In this document: positions 52,006 to 62,690 of the stretch, piece after piece | Position numbering within the stretch: the stretch's first letter is position 1 | How the letters are laid out: each line of letters opens with the position of its first letter | DNA from: Kuschelorhynchus macadamiae | Lineage: Eukaryota; Arthropoda; Insecta; Coleoptera; Curculionidae | Reading direction: 5' to 3' | NCBI GenBank assembly: GCA_030620095.1 | Contig: JAUTXW010000206.1 | Coordinates: 343,501-407,500 of the forward strand | Length of the DNA stretch: 64,000 bases | The notes under the pieces: generated by a model | The model's database searches: none | What the model was told of the DNA's origin: nothing | What the model saw: only the letters and a program-made list of their open reading frames with translations | Made by a program: the position numbers and the translations under genes

Positions 52006-52152
52006 ACAACCTTCTGCGGCGAGGCTAAATTAACGAAGTAGTTTCAATAATTTCCAATATTAGGGAAGAGGAGGAGGAGTAGATGCACAATGAGGAGGAG
52101 GGGTAGATGCATAATGAGGTGGAGGAGGCGCTTCTCTCCTTAAATAACTACT
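52006..52152. repeat. Right TIR of the outer Polinton
   Basis: Inverse of 12,142-12,297, ending AATAACTACT. It contains extra gaggagg/tagatgca units compared with the left arm. Confidence 0.85.
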
Positions 52153-52158
52153 GACGAC
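52153..52158. repeat. Right target-site duplication of the outer Polinton (gacgac)
   Basis: Exact copy of 12,136-12,141. Confidence 0.9.
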
Positions 52159-53110
52159 GTTCCTGCGTTTCCTTTATTTCGAGGGAGCATCCTTGTAGTG
52201 CTAGTTGGTCTCCTTTTTCTAAAATGTTATCCCTGCATTGGTCACTCTCGCCGTCCCCCATCGTTGTCATATTCGTGTGTAATGATTGAGGTGGTGACGG
52301 ATTTATTTTATTATGAGTCGATAGCGTATTCATAGCACATATACAGTGGACTTGTTTATGTGTGCGGGGTCATAGCGTGGATATTGTTTGTTAAATATGT
52401 CATCTTCTAACATTCTTACAGCATCTTCTTCTTTGGGGAGCATGTCCCATTTTTGCTCCTCCTCTGTTTGTGTTTCCGTTGAAATTCGGTTTACCTTAGA
52501 TTTTTTATCCCTTCTGTCTTTTAATTTAGGACACTGGGACCACAAATTTGAACCTCTACATACACGGCATTTGGTCGGATTTTTACGTTGTCCCGGTTTG
52601 TTGTTTGGTTGCTCCCTGGGAATGTAATGGGATCCGGCTCTGACCATTGAAAAAACTTCTTGGGAATCTGCAGGGTTACGTCTTGGAATACTGGTGGGGT
52701 TTGCTATAAGTTAAGGCTTTCTATTCCACACAAGTTTTTACACTTGGCTTGCTGCTGTGATAAAGCCTTCTATTATTATTAGTGGGTACCAAGTTACTAT
52801 GGACTTTAAATACCCGCATAGATGGTCGAGTGGCAATTCTAATATTTCTCATTCGATAAGTTAAAGGGTTAACCTTTGACAAAAATTCGTGCAGCACAAA
52901 ACTCTCCATTTCTCTCCTGGATTTTGCCATATAGTTCGGCTTTTAACCTGTCCATGACATCTTTGTTATCGTAGGCACTCAAAACGGTCTCGGAAAATTG
53001 AGACCAAGGGATGTAGCTCCTTGAATAACTTGCCATTCTCGAGGCTGCAGCTCCTCTTAATAGTTCATAGGCTACTATGATACATCGCTTGTTTTAAATA
53101 ATCTTCCATC
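52159..53110 (-). pseudogene. Retroelement gag-like remnant (target of the outer Polinton)
   Basis: Reading leftwards there is a capsid-like helical segment at about 53,090-52,900 (AYELLRGAAASRMASYSRSY, then WSQFSETVLSAYDNK). Frame changes follow, then a zinc-knuckle-like CRVCRGSNLWSQCP in the 52,330-52,647 ORF and a polar tail. The frame continues across the outer element into 12,135-11,906. LTR retrotransposon Gag is the likely source, judged from layout only. Confidence 0.45.
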
Positions 53111-53460
53111 TCTTTCAGAAATAAAAATCGAAGAAATTGTCCATATTGCTCAAAGAGACCTAGTTTTAATAACAAACATAGAAAAAGACTCCAAGTCTCG
53201 GTCTCATTAAATTATAATTTTACAATTCACAACAAACATGATACGTATTTCGCCCTTTCGAGCATCATCAGACCTACAAACAACAGAGAGAACCTTAGTA
53301 AATAATCACACTCACAAATCCTAAAACAATAACTTACAAATAGAATAAAACACACTAAAGCACAACAAAACAAACAACTACTTATACATATTTGATGGAC
53401 ATTAAAATGAGGTTAAGTCTCACGTGAATAAACAAAATAAACTATTAAAAAAGATTCATG

Positions 53461-53540
53461 TCTCTAGACGGGATCGAACCCAGACCATCCGAGTGAGACA
53501 CCGAAGCAACCACCCACAGACCACTGGACTAGTCAAAGAA
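53461..53540 (-). ncRNA. tRNA-like/SINE-type sequence
   Basis: The minus strand has TAGTCCAGTGG (A-box-like, 53,521-53,531) and GGTTCGATCCC (B-box-like, 53,470-53,480) at tRNA spacing. The arms pair poorly, so it is a tRNA-derived repeat or pseudogene rather than a functional tRNA. Confidence 0.4.
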
Positions 53541-53602
53541 AAGAACCAAAAACTCTCACTATATGAATTAGTGAATGAAATGAAGGTTGCCTACAATTAT
53601 TA

Positions 53603-54445
53603 TTACATTAAATTGTTAAATATTAGGGTTGGTTCAAAATTAAAAACATCGTTAACGCAAGTGAGAATGGGACTTTTTATAGCTTTGGTTATTTCCATTT
53701 TTTCTAGAAGGTCAAGCTTTTTCCCCTTCGGACATTCATGTAAAACATCAACGTCAGAAATGGAAAATTCATGACCTGACTCCAACAAATGATTGGCAAA
53801 AGCCGAAACAGTCTCAGTTACATCCGTATTTCTGAATTTGTTGACAAGGCTTAAATGTTCTCTCACCCTTGTGGAAATTTTTCGACCTGTTTGTCCCACA
53901 TAGGTCGTGGAACATTCGCTACAATTTAGTGCATAAACCCCAGATCTGGACAATTTATCGGTTGTGTCCTTTGTCCTTACTAAATGTCTCTTTAGAGTAT
54001 TTACTGTTTTGAATGAAATATTGACATTTTTAATATTTTTAAAAAATTTTGCCAATTGGAGAGAAATACTGCCGAAAAAAGTAATGCACTTGAAAAAATT
54101 TGTCTCATCGCTAAGTTTTGAATTTATGACAGTATAGGACATTTTGTACTTGTTTATAAATTTGTCATATAATTTGGTGATAGACTCCAAAGGAAAACCG
54201 TTATTCATAGCAATCTGCATTATAATATCACGCTCCTTAGTAAACGCTTCCCTTGACAGTGGTAAATTACACAACCGATAGAAAAAGGAGTTGAACGCGG
54301 CAAATTTATAAGAAATAGGTAAATAACTGTTTTTCACATCCGTGCTTCCATACTGTCTGTCACAGACACGCAATGGTTTACTATCTGATTGTAAGGGAAA
54401 TAATATTCTCCTGGGAATAAGCGCTTCCTGGCCTCTGAAGCTCAT
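53603..54445 (-). pseudogene. Penelope-like element, C-terminal part with GIY-YIG endonuclease
   Basis: The 280-aa frame begins past the reverse transcriptase core with the linker LPISYKFAAFNSFFYRLCNL and IIMQIAMNNGFPLES. It then shows the GIY-YIG nuclease: SGVYALNCSECSTTYVGQTG, RKISTRVREHL, AFANHLLESGHEF and a Glu-containing end (LLEKMEITKAI). The combination is diagnostic of Penelope-like retroelements, whose nuclease nicks target DNA. The RT portion is missing upstream, so this is a truncated copy. Confidence 0.85.
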
Positions 54446-55407
54446 CCTGGGGTGTTCTTTCTTCTATTGCCTCTAGTTATTTTTTCTACCACGAAATCCT
54501 CCTAGATAAGCTATATTGTGTTCTGCGTGTAATTATTCTCTTAGCAGAACCTTTCGTGGTGTCGGTCTCGATACCTGTCTTGGCTGGTTGTATTTTATAT
54601 TGTACTTAACATGTATTACATATTGTGATCACTGACATATAATTCCGGTTGGTGTTACATGCTGGTGCTCGTTGTAGACTCTTCCATTCGTAATTCGTGT
54701 TTGAGTTTTCGACCTCACGGTGGATCGTGTTCGTCAAGGGTAGTTTATCTCCAAACTCGAATTATCTGCTTCTTAAGTCAACAGATTACCTGTTGTGACA
54801 GATTAACCGGTCATTGCCAGTATAATGTAGTACATGTACGCTTTAAGCATAATTTTGTTTTCTGAAAATCCGACTATTGTTGGTTCAGGAAGGGTTAATA
54901 TATCTTCCGGTTGGCACAAAAACTAAGAGCGTCCGTCGTCTGGTATATTGGCGTCATTTACTTGAATTTGGTTTGTTGAAATTGACTAATTTGACATCGG
55001 TCTAATTATCCCTCGGTTTGGGGTTTTGGCAGTGGTGTTATCTTCTTCGAGATTCCGGGGTATGAAAAGGGTCTAAGGGTCTTTTATATTAACGTAAATT
55101 TCAAGTCATAGTCAATCTGTCTAACGACATATAATTCACTCCCCCATTTGGGGTTTTGGAGCCAATTTATTGTTTTTTAAAGATTCAGAGATCGTAGAGG
55201 GTCCCTAGCAGCAGCCAAAAAATTAATCGCTGCTGAGATCTGACGTCAGGAGGATAGCCTCTTGAATATAGGGGTGTTGGCTACTAATGTTTCTCAGGAC
55301 CTATTCTTCTAGTAAAAGTGGGTCGAATGGACGACATCGTTAGAAACTATACGGAGATTATAGACATGCCTATTTTTGGCTCAAGAGCGTTAGAAGTTGT
55401 TTTCCCC
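54446..55407. other. Intergenic stretch, no gene recognised
   Basis: Only a 68-codon ORF (54,659-54,865) without motifs. Two phrases resembling ccccatttggggttttgg occur near 55,015 and 55,145. Confidence 0.4.
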
Positions 55408-55500
55408 CAATGACCTTTGAGTTATAGGAATACAGTCAATGCGCTGCTATCCAGCGATTGCAAAAAATTGACTTACAAAAACTTGTTTATACTCGCCGGG
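55408..55500. repeat. Dispersed repeat, partner of 10,775-10,870
   Basis: gacctttgagttataggaat and gtcaatgcgctgctatcc mirror the left-flank copy in the same orientation. Confidence 0.5.
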
Positions 55501-55832
55501 GAGCAAAAAAGGTGAGACTTTCGGACTATTTCCATTCGACGATGTAGGTAGACAGAAATTAACTCGGAATCTAATACGAGTATAGTTAACACATAATTTT
55601 AAGGATGTATAAATATGTCGCTTAGGCACTGTATCGTAACAGGATGTCCCCAGATGCTCTAGAGGGGGTTTCTGATTAAAAAAAAAACACCGCAAGGTAC
55701 AGTTTGCATAATAAACGGAAAACTGGGATATATTTCCACAACTTCTTGTTACATTGCAATATAAAGGTGTCATTTTATGATCAGTGAGCTGTAGGTTAGT
55801 TCGGCTAAGGAGTCATGGTTTTTAGTTTTAGA

Positions 55833-56470
55833 TAGTGTCAAATTTTAATTGCTCGCCGATTTGTTTAACTTGCGATTGCACGAAGGATCCTCAGACATTG
55901 ACTGATGATTGAACACTACACGAGCTTTGATGACCAGAATTCAGGTATTTATACCCGATCGGGGGCTAGAGCCGCCTGACTTACTGCAATGGTGAAATTT
56001 GTTATGTGCTTAATTATTTTAATAAAAATCCCTAATCTTCCTCTTACCTTATCTCGAGACTATTGCAATAATCTTGATATCCATTACGATTACCATGAGT
56101 CCTATTAACTGCTGGTATTCAGTAACTTTTATAGTGTCAAATTTTAATTACTCGCCGATTTGTTTCACCTGCTATTGCACAAGGTATCCTCAGACATTTT
56201 CACTGATGATAGAACACTAAATAAGGTTTGATGAGCAGAATATTTAGAGCCGACTTGGGGTTACTGCCGCCTAACTTACTGTAATGGTTAGTGTCTACGT
56301 AAACCGTAGCTTGTAACTCTCGTCTCTATTAAAAGTTTCAGGGCGCTTAATTATTTTAATAAAATATCTAATCTTCCTTTTACCCTATCCCGAGATTGTT
56401 GCAATAACTTTGATATTCTTCACGATTACCATGAGTCCTGTTAAGTGCTGGAGTTCAGTAACTTTTATAT
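55833..56470. repeat. Diverged tandem duplication, period about 300 bp
   Basis: tagtgtcaaattttaatt and the following 300 bases (landmarks: ctcgccgatttgttt, cctcagacatt, gccgcct, gattaccatgagtcct) occur at 55,833 and 56,132. Confidence 0.85.
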
Positions 56471-58034
56471 TTTTATAGATGGGTCAGTTTTTAGTATTCT
56501 ATTTTATTTTAGATAGTTCAAACTACAAAGGCAAAAGTCCTAGTAGAATGTACACTTTGTGAAAGGTTAGTTTTATATGTTACTGGTAGACACAATGACA
56601 ATATTATAACAGTTTTTTAGATTTACAAATTCGCAAACCTGCAGTTCCCAAAAAGTTTAATTATTTTAGTTAAAAAAAGGTTTAGTCGCTTGATATATTT
56701 GTTCTTGAAACATTATCAATTATTTTTTTTTTAATTTTAGGTAAGCAAGCAGCAGGACTTTTTGCGTTGGTAAGTTTTATTCACTCTCATATATATGTAA
56801 ATTAGTTCTGCGCATAAATTAATAAACAACTACTTGTTGATTAAAAGAAAACTGAGTTTAGGAAAAAAATAAGACGCTCACTGTCTTCTGTAAATGCCTT
56901 TAAGAAGATATCGGAGTAACTCTAAAACGCATTAAATTTTCAACGATTTATTTACTGAAAAAAATTACCCGTTGGGTTTTATTTATAAAATTCTACCTAT
57001 CTGTATATTAAAAAACTATAAACTTTCCACTATTCTATTATTAGATTTAAATATATTCTATTTTATATATTTTTAAATACAATGTCCCTTGTATTAAACA
57101 AAAATGCGTGTTTAATTTCATCGGCCACATTTTGTAATCGGGCCATCCAGCTCTTTCACTAGAGGTTTCTATCGGTAATCCAAATCTACCTACACACTGC
57201 ACTTAGAAGTCATGTAATTTAGGTACAGCAGCGGATGGAGAATTGATATTTACTGAGATATCCTTTTAGAATTAAAAGATTTAGAGTTTCTCAATGAACA
57301 AAAAATTTTTATAAAAATTATGATAAAATACTCCGATTTTCTTAACGAAAAAACAAAATGTTAAATTAAACATTTTTATTTTTTAACTTTTAGAACGTCG
57401 CCGCTCTAAAACAGCCGACGATGGTTGGTTGAATTTTAGTACGTTTTTTTTTACAGAGAAAAAAAAATAGCGAGGGTCTCGAGTACCACAAGAAATTAAA
57501 AAAATTGAAAATGTCTGTATAAGACTTCAAAACTTCTAAAAAAATGTATTTATTCGCTGCGAAATTGTAACCTTCGCTGTATATGTTTTTGGAACTTGTA
57601 TTTGTGATTAAAAAAAAGGAAAGGAAGGTTAATTTAGATCTTTAGGACTTCTTATGGATACGTTCCACGAACCCTAAAATTTACGTTCCACGAACCCAAA
57701 AGAATTTACAGGAAACGAAAATTGTAAATGGGTTTCTGTTTCGGAAACATATATAATATGATTTGAAAGTTAAGATACTATAAAAACATTGAGAGAAAAT
57801 ATTTTTTCTAAAAAATTACGTTCCACGAACCCTAAAAAAAATCATTTTTTATTAAAAATTTAAAGGAAACGAAAATTGTAAATGTGTTTCTGTTTCGAAA
57901 ACGTCTATAATATAATTTGAAAGTTTAAAATACTTTTAAAACATTGAAAAATTTTTTACTAAGAAATTTTATATTTAACTTTCCCAAAACTATTTAACTG
58001 GCATTTAAGAGAATTTAAAGTTGAAAGATTAACA
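56471..58034. other. AT-rich stretch with short direct repeats
   Basis: No gene seen. acgttccacgaaccc recurs at about 57,660, 57,682 and 57,818 with following tttaaaggaaacgaaaattg phrases, a decayed tandem duplication of about 160 bp. Confidence 0.5.
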
Positions 58035-58106
58035 TAATTTACTGGGACTAGTGCCCAGGACCTTAAGCATTCCAGACGCACGCTCTAACCACTGAGCTAC
58101 GAACGC
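58035..58106 (-). ncRNA. tRNA-derived pseudogene or SINE head
   Basis: The minus strand reads GTAGCTCAGTGGTTAGAGC, a perfect D arm with A box. An anticodon-arm-sized segment follows, then CTGGG-CACTAGT-CCCAG, a 5-bp T stem whose loop has lost the TTCGA consensus. The acceptor ends do not pair. It is clearly tRNA-derived but unlikely to be functional. Confidence 0.6.
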
Positions 58107-59859
58107 AATGGGCTCAACAACCAACTATGACAATTTATCTTATTTAATTTTACCGAGAAGAGTGCTAAAGAGGAAAGAAATTCATTCATGCTTATTAGTC
58201 ATTAAGATGTATATGGCTATCATCCAGTGCATCGAGATATATTAAACCATATTTTGGTTAAAACTCTAAAAACATTCACATCAGGGAGTGTGCGAAAAAA
58301 CAAGGTTCGAATAAAAAGTGACCGATATCTGCTATCAGTTAACTGTAACTAGTTTTAATCTTGTGACTTTGTTGGTAATAAAATACATATTGCAGTTGTT
58401 TCTTTTGAAAACCTATATTTAGAAGGCCAAATTATCTATTCTAATGTAATACGTTTTAGCAAGAAATAAGAAACCCACAGAAATTGTCTTCCCGTTCTTA
58501 CCGATGCTATCTGACATTTAAATATTTGCGACAATAATGTCTAATATTAGCTATTCTTAGTAAGTATCACTTTGGATCTGCATAAGTGATGTTGTATTAT
58601 GTCCTCTTAATTTAAAATATCTGGCCTTGATGATGACACTGATCAGTGTCGGATCATAGGCATTTGATTTAAATATTCAATTGAACGGTCCAGAAAAGCT
58701 GCTTAGTAATCTTTCTTTGAATAAAACTCTAGCGATTTTGCCAGAGGTAAATATTTAATTTTATTTAATTGCAAGACAAATAATTGCAACCTATACAAAC
58801 TATTAAATTTTTTATTTTTTGAATGCCTATAATTATTCTTTATTATATTATGTAACCTTGTTTTATTTAAACTAAATGCTGAATATAATGTTTTAATTTT
58901 TTTATGAAAATGTCTTTTAGTTATCCATTTATTACTTTAAGAGTGTCTGTTTGGTTTTCTTACCCTGATTTTGCACGGATTAACATATGGGTATGAATAA
59001 TTTAAAAAGACCCAGTTCTGTACTATAATTGCTTATTGTAATTTCACCCATAGGACTTAAAGTGTGAATATCTGGAGTTCTATGAATTTACTTAGAAATC
59101 CTATTTGGTAAAATCATATCAGATTGCTAAATTGCTGAAAAACATTATCTTGTTTGCGCTCTCACTTGATGTTAGTTTAAAATATGAATCAAATAAACAA
59201 GGGTTTTAGACTTATATTGCTATGATTTATATACACTTCACGCATGTATTTGAGAGACAGAACAACGTAGAAGCGAATATTGTGGACATGTGACATTGAC
59301 GAGGGAAAGTCTGTTAAATCCATTGAAATGAAAACAATATTGTCTATATATAACGACACTCGTAAAAACGATTTATTTCGCAGAAAAACAAAATTCGCTA
59401 CCTATAGCTATTTTTAAAATAACAATTCAAATGATTATTTCAAATTTTTGCAAATGGCTCTATAATCGTTTGAATCGCATAAAAAATGCGTACAATTTTC
59501 TTATACGGATTTTCTTTTACTTTCGCCACTAAGATGGGTAACTTGTTACGAGGGAACTGTCTGCAGATGGACTTTACAAGAGGACAAATGAACTTAAAAT
59601 TCAAAGATATGGAAAAAAGTCACTCTTGAGAAAAGTTTTTGCTTGAAAAATGAATAGTTTCGCGTTTTAAAAATTTAATTTTTTTATACAGAGAGCATAA
59701 AAAATATAAAAATGTTTGATTTGCCTAAAAAGCATACTTCGTTTATAATTTTCTCTCAAAAGTAAACATATTAAATATGCCTTGAATTAAACCTCAAGCA
59801 GAACTACAGGGTTTCGATACAGGATTTAAAGTTAAGAGTATCAGTTTCTCCTCCGAGAT
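58107..59859. other. Intergenic stretch, no gene recognised
   Basis: AT-rich; no ORF over 60 codons and no recognisable element. Confidence 0.4.
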
Positions 59860-61480
59860 TTTTTCAGATCTTCGCGTTTCAGGGTCCCTAGATGACGAAA
59901 AACATTTTTTCTCAATTCCGTCGGTCTGTCTGTCTATTCGCGGCGTAGCTAAAATACTACTTACTCAATTGACTTGAAATTTTGGTGAAAATCCAATATG
60001 GCGAAAGAAAATGGCGGCTTAGTGAAATGTTAAAACAATTATTATTACAAAACTAATCATCCAATTTATCTCAAATTTTGCAAAAACAATCAACTGGTAA
60101 CCTTTTGGTACGAATCCAAGATGGCGGCTTAATAAAATATTTAAAAGTTCAGCCTTAAAAAACTATTTAATGGTTTGATAGCAAATTGTGTGCCATAACT
60201 AATTGTGGTACTAATTAGTGGTGCTAATTCAAGATGGCCGAACAAAATGGCGGCCAAATAAAATGTTTGTAATGGCCAAAAAGTCACCCTCTCACTATTA
60301 CACATCTTTACGTCTCAGCGTCGCTAGATGCCAAAAAATATGTTTTATCAACTCCGTCGGTCCGTCTGTCCTTCTTGCTGCCTGTTTGTCGGTCTGTCAG
60401 TTCGCGGCATAGCTTAAAGACTACTTACCCGATTGACTTCCAATTTTGGTCAAAAATTAAGGATCATATGGGGATGACCTGGTAAGATTTTGGTAAAAAT
60501 CGAATATGGCGAAACAAAATGGCGGCTTAGTGAAATGTTAAAAAAATTATTATTGCAAAACTACTCATCCAACTTATCTCTAATTTTGCAAAAACATCAA
60601 GTATTATATTGGAATCAACAAGGCGTCTTAATAAAATATTTAAAAATTCAGCCTGAAAAAACTGCCAAATGGTTTGATTTCAAATTGTGTACCATAAGTA
60701 ATTCTGGTATATGGATCAATTAGTAAAATGGTGGTACTTATTCAAGATGGCGAAACAAAATGGTGGCCAAATAAAATGTAATCGTGAAAAAAATCTCCAC
60801 GTATTAGCGTTCCTAGAAGCCAAAAAATATGTGTCAATTCCGTCCACCCGTCTGTCGGTCCGTCTGTCAGTTCGCGGCATGGCTTAAAATATAAACCGAT
60901 TGACTTCTAATTTTGATTAAAAATTAACAGTCATATGGGGATGATTTGGTAATATTTTGGTATCAAGTATGGCAATAACAAAATGGCGGCCTAGTGAAAT
61001 GTTAAAAAAATATTATGAAAAAGTTACTTGTCGAATTTATTTCAAATTTTGCATAAACATTAAGTATTGTGTTGGAATCAACTAGTAAAATTTTGGTACG
61101 AATTCAAGATGGCGGAACAAAACAAAAACAAAAAACAACTTAATGATTTTAAATTGTGTGCTATAACTAATTATGGTATAGGGCTCAACTAGTAAAACTG
61201 TGTTACTGATACCATCGGGCGGAACAAAATTGCGGCCAAATAAAATTTTTGTAATCGTGAAAATATCACCCTCTCAGGTTTTACATATCTTCACGTTTTA
61301 GCGTACCTAGAAAAACATGTTTAATCAATTCCTTCGGTCCGTCTGTCGGTCTGCCTGCCACTTCGCGCCATAGCTTAAGTTCTACTTACCCGATTGACTT
61401 CAAATGTTTACCAAAAATTAAGGGTCATATGGGGATGACTTGGTAATATTTTAGTAAAAATCCAATATGGGCGAAAAATG
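59860..61480. repeat. Tandem array of about 430-500-bp units ('aaaatggcggc' family)
   Basis: Four diverged units, beginning near 59,860, 60,300, 60,790 and 61,280. Each has the order: cttcacgtttcagcg-type phrase, cgtcggtccgtctgtc, gttcgcggcatagctta, gattgactt.aatttt, catatggggatga, then caagatggcg.aacaaaatgg. ORFs here (60,218 and 60,490) are not genes. A lone copy lies at 6,480-6,800. Confidence 0.85.
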
Positions 61481-61496
61481 TTAAAACATTTTTGTT

Positions 61497-62690
61497 AGAG
61501 TGCTGTATTATTTGGGGTTAAGATCCAGTAAAAAGAGCAAGTCGTTTTTTTAAATTGTCGACGTTTCGGAACTTAATTTGTGCATCCTCAAAACACATAT
61601 ATAGATCCTCTATCCTGCATGAAACCCATATTATCAGGTTTTACCTACTCCGTTGGTTCGCAAATATTTCCTGAATATTAAGTGGTTTCTAAATGGTTTT
61701 CGTTAACAAACAAAAAAAGTATTTTTAAATAGTCGACGTTTGGCAACTTTATTGTTGCATATATTTAGTTTCTATATTCTGCATGAACCCCATATTATTA
61801 GTCTTTACCTACTCCGTTGGTCCGCAGATATTTCCCAGATATTATGTTTCTATGGTTTTCGTTGATGACCCTCTTGTTGTTATGTTAGAGTGGTGTATTA
61901 ATTAGGGCTAGGGTCCAGTAAGGAAACTAAAGGCTTTTTTAAATTGTTGGCGTTTCGCAACTTTATTGTTGCATCCTCAGGACACATATAATTTCTAAAT
62001 CCTGCATGACACTCATATTATCAGTCTTTATTTATTACCTGGTCCGCAGATATTTTCCAGATATTAGGTTTCTAAATGATTTTCGTTATCGATCCTTTTA
62101 TTTTTATGCTAGGGTGGTGTAATATTTAGGGTTAGGATCCAGTAGAAAAAAACTAAAGTATTTTTTTTAATTTTCGACGTTACGCAACTATATTGTTGCA
62201 TTCTCAGGACACATTTATATATTTTATATCCTGCATGAAACCCATATTATCAGTCTTTATCTGCTCCGTTTGTTAGCAGATATTTCCCAGATATTAAGTT
62301 TCAAGATGGTTTTCGTTTACGATCTTCTTGTTGTTATAGTGGTGTATTATTTGGGGTTAGGAAATACCTGTAGATCAACGGACAACAACAGGAAGATCGT
62401 TAACGAAAACCATCTAGAAACTTAATATCTGGGTACTATCTGCGAACTAACGGAGCAGGTAAAGACTGATAATATGGGTTTCATGTTGGATATTAAATCT
62501 ATGTGTCATGAGGATGCAACAATAAAGTTGCGAAACGTCGACATTTTAAAAGAGTTAGGTTCCAGTAGACACCTAACCCAACATAACAAGAGGATCGTTA
62601 ACGAAAATCAGTTAGAAACTTAATATCTGGGAATTATCTACGGTCTAATATAGAGTAGGTAAAACTGATAATTTGGGTTTCAATTTAAGA
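61497..62690. repeat. Mixed direct and inverted repeat array, unit about 225 bp
   Basis: Units with landmarks gtgtattatttggggtta.g, tcgacgtttcg.aact, ttgttgcatcctcaggacac and atcctgcatgaaacccatat run forward from 61,497, 61,720, 61,885 and 62,105. From about 62,362 two units appear in reverse complement (gtttcatgttggatattaaa, gaggatgcaacaataaagtt, gcgaaacgtcgac). The reversed part can pair with the forward part as a long hairpin. Confidence 0.85.

Larger units (their letters stand above)
12142..52152. mobile_element. Outer Polinton/Maverick (adintovirus-like), old and interrupted
   Basis: The termini are AGTAGTTATT and its inverted copy, with a perfect 6-bp duplication outside. Subtracting the nested inner Polinton (16,259 bp plus its 6-bp duplication) and the 4.3-kb insertion leaves about 19.4 kb, a normal size for this class. 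It carries RING, acidic Cys-rich, PolB, BIR, integrase, packaging ATPase, PLA2, pX, protease, penton, major capsid and accessory genes. Most of them have stops, frameshifts or deletions, so the copy is dead. Confidence 0.93.

Noticed and set aside
60218..60723. ORFs beginning MVLIQDG / MVKIEYGETK
   Set aside because: They are translations of the same tandem repeat unit, not genes.
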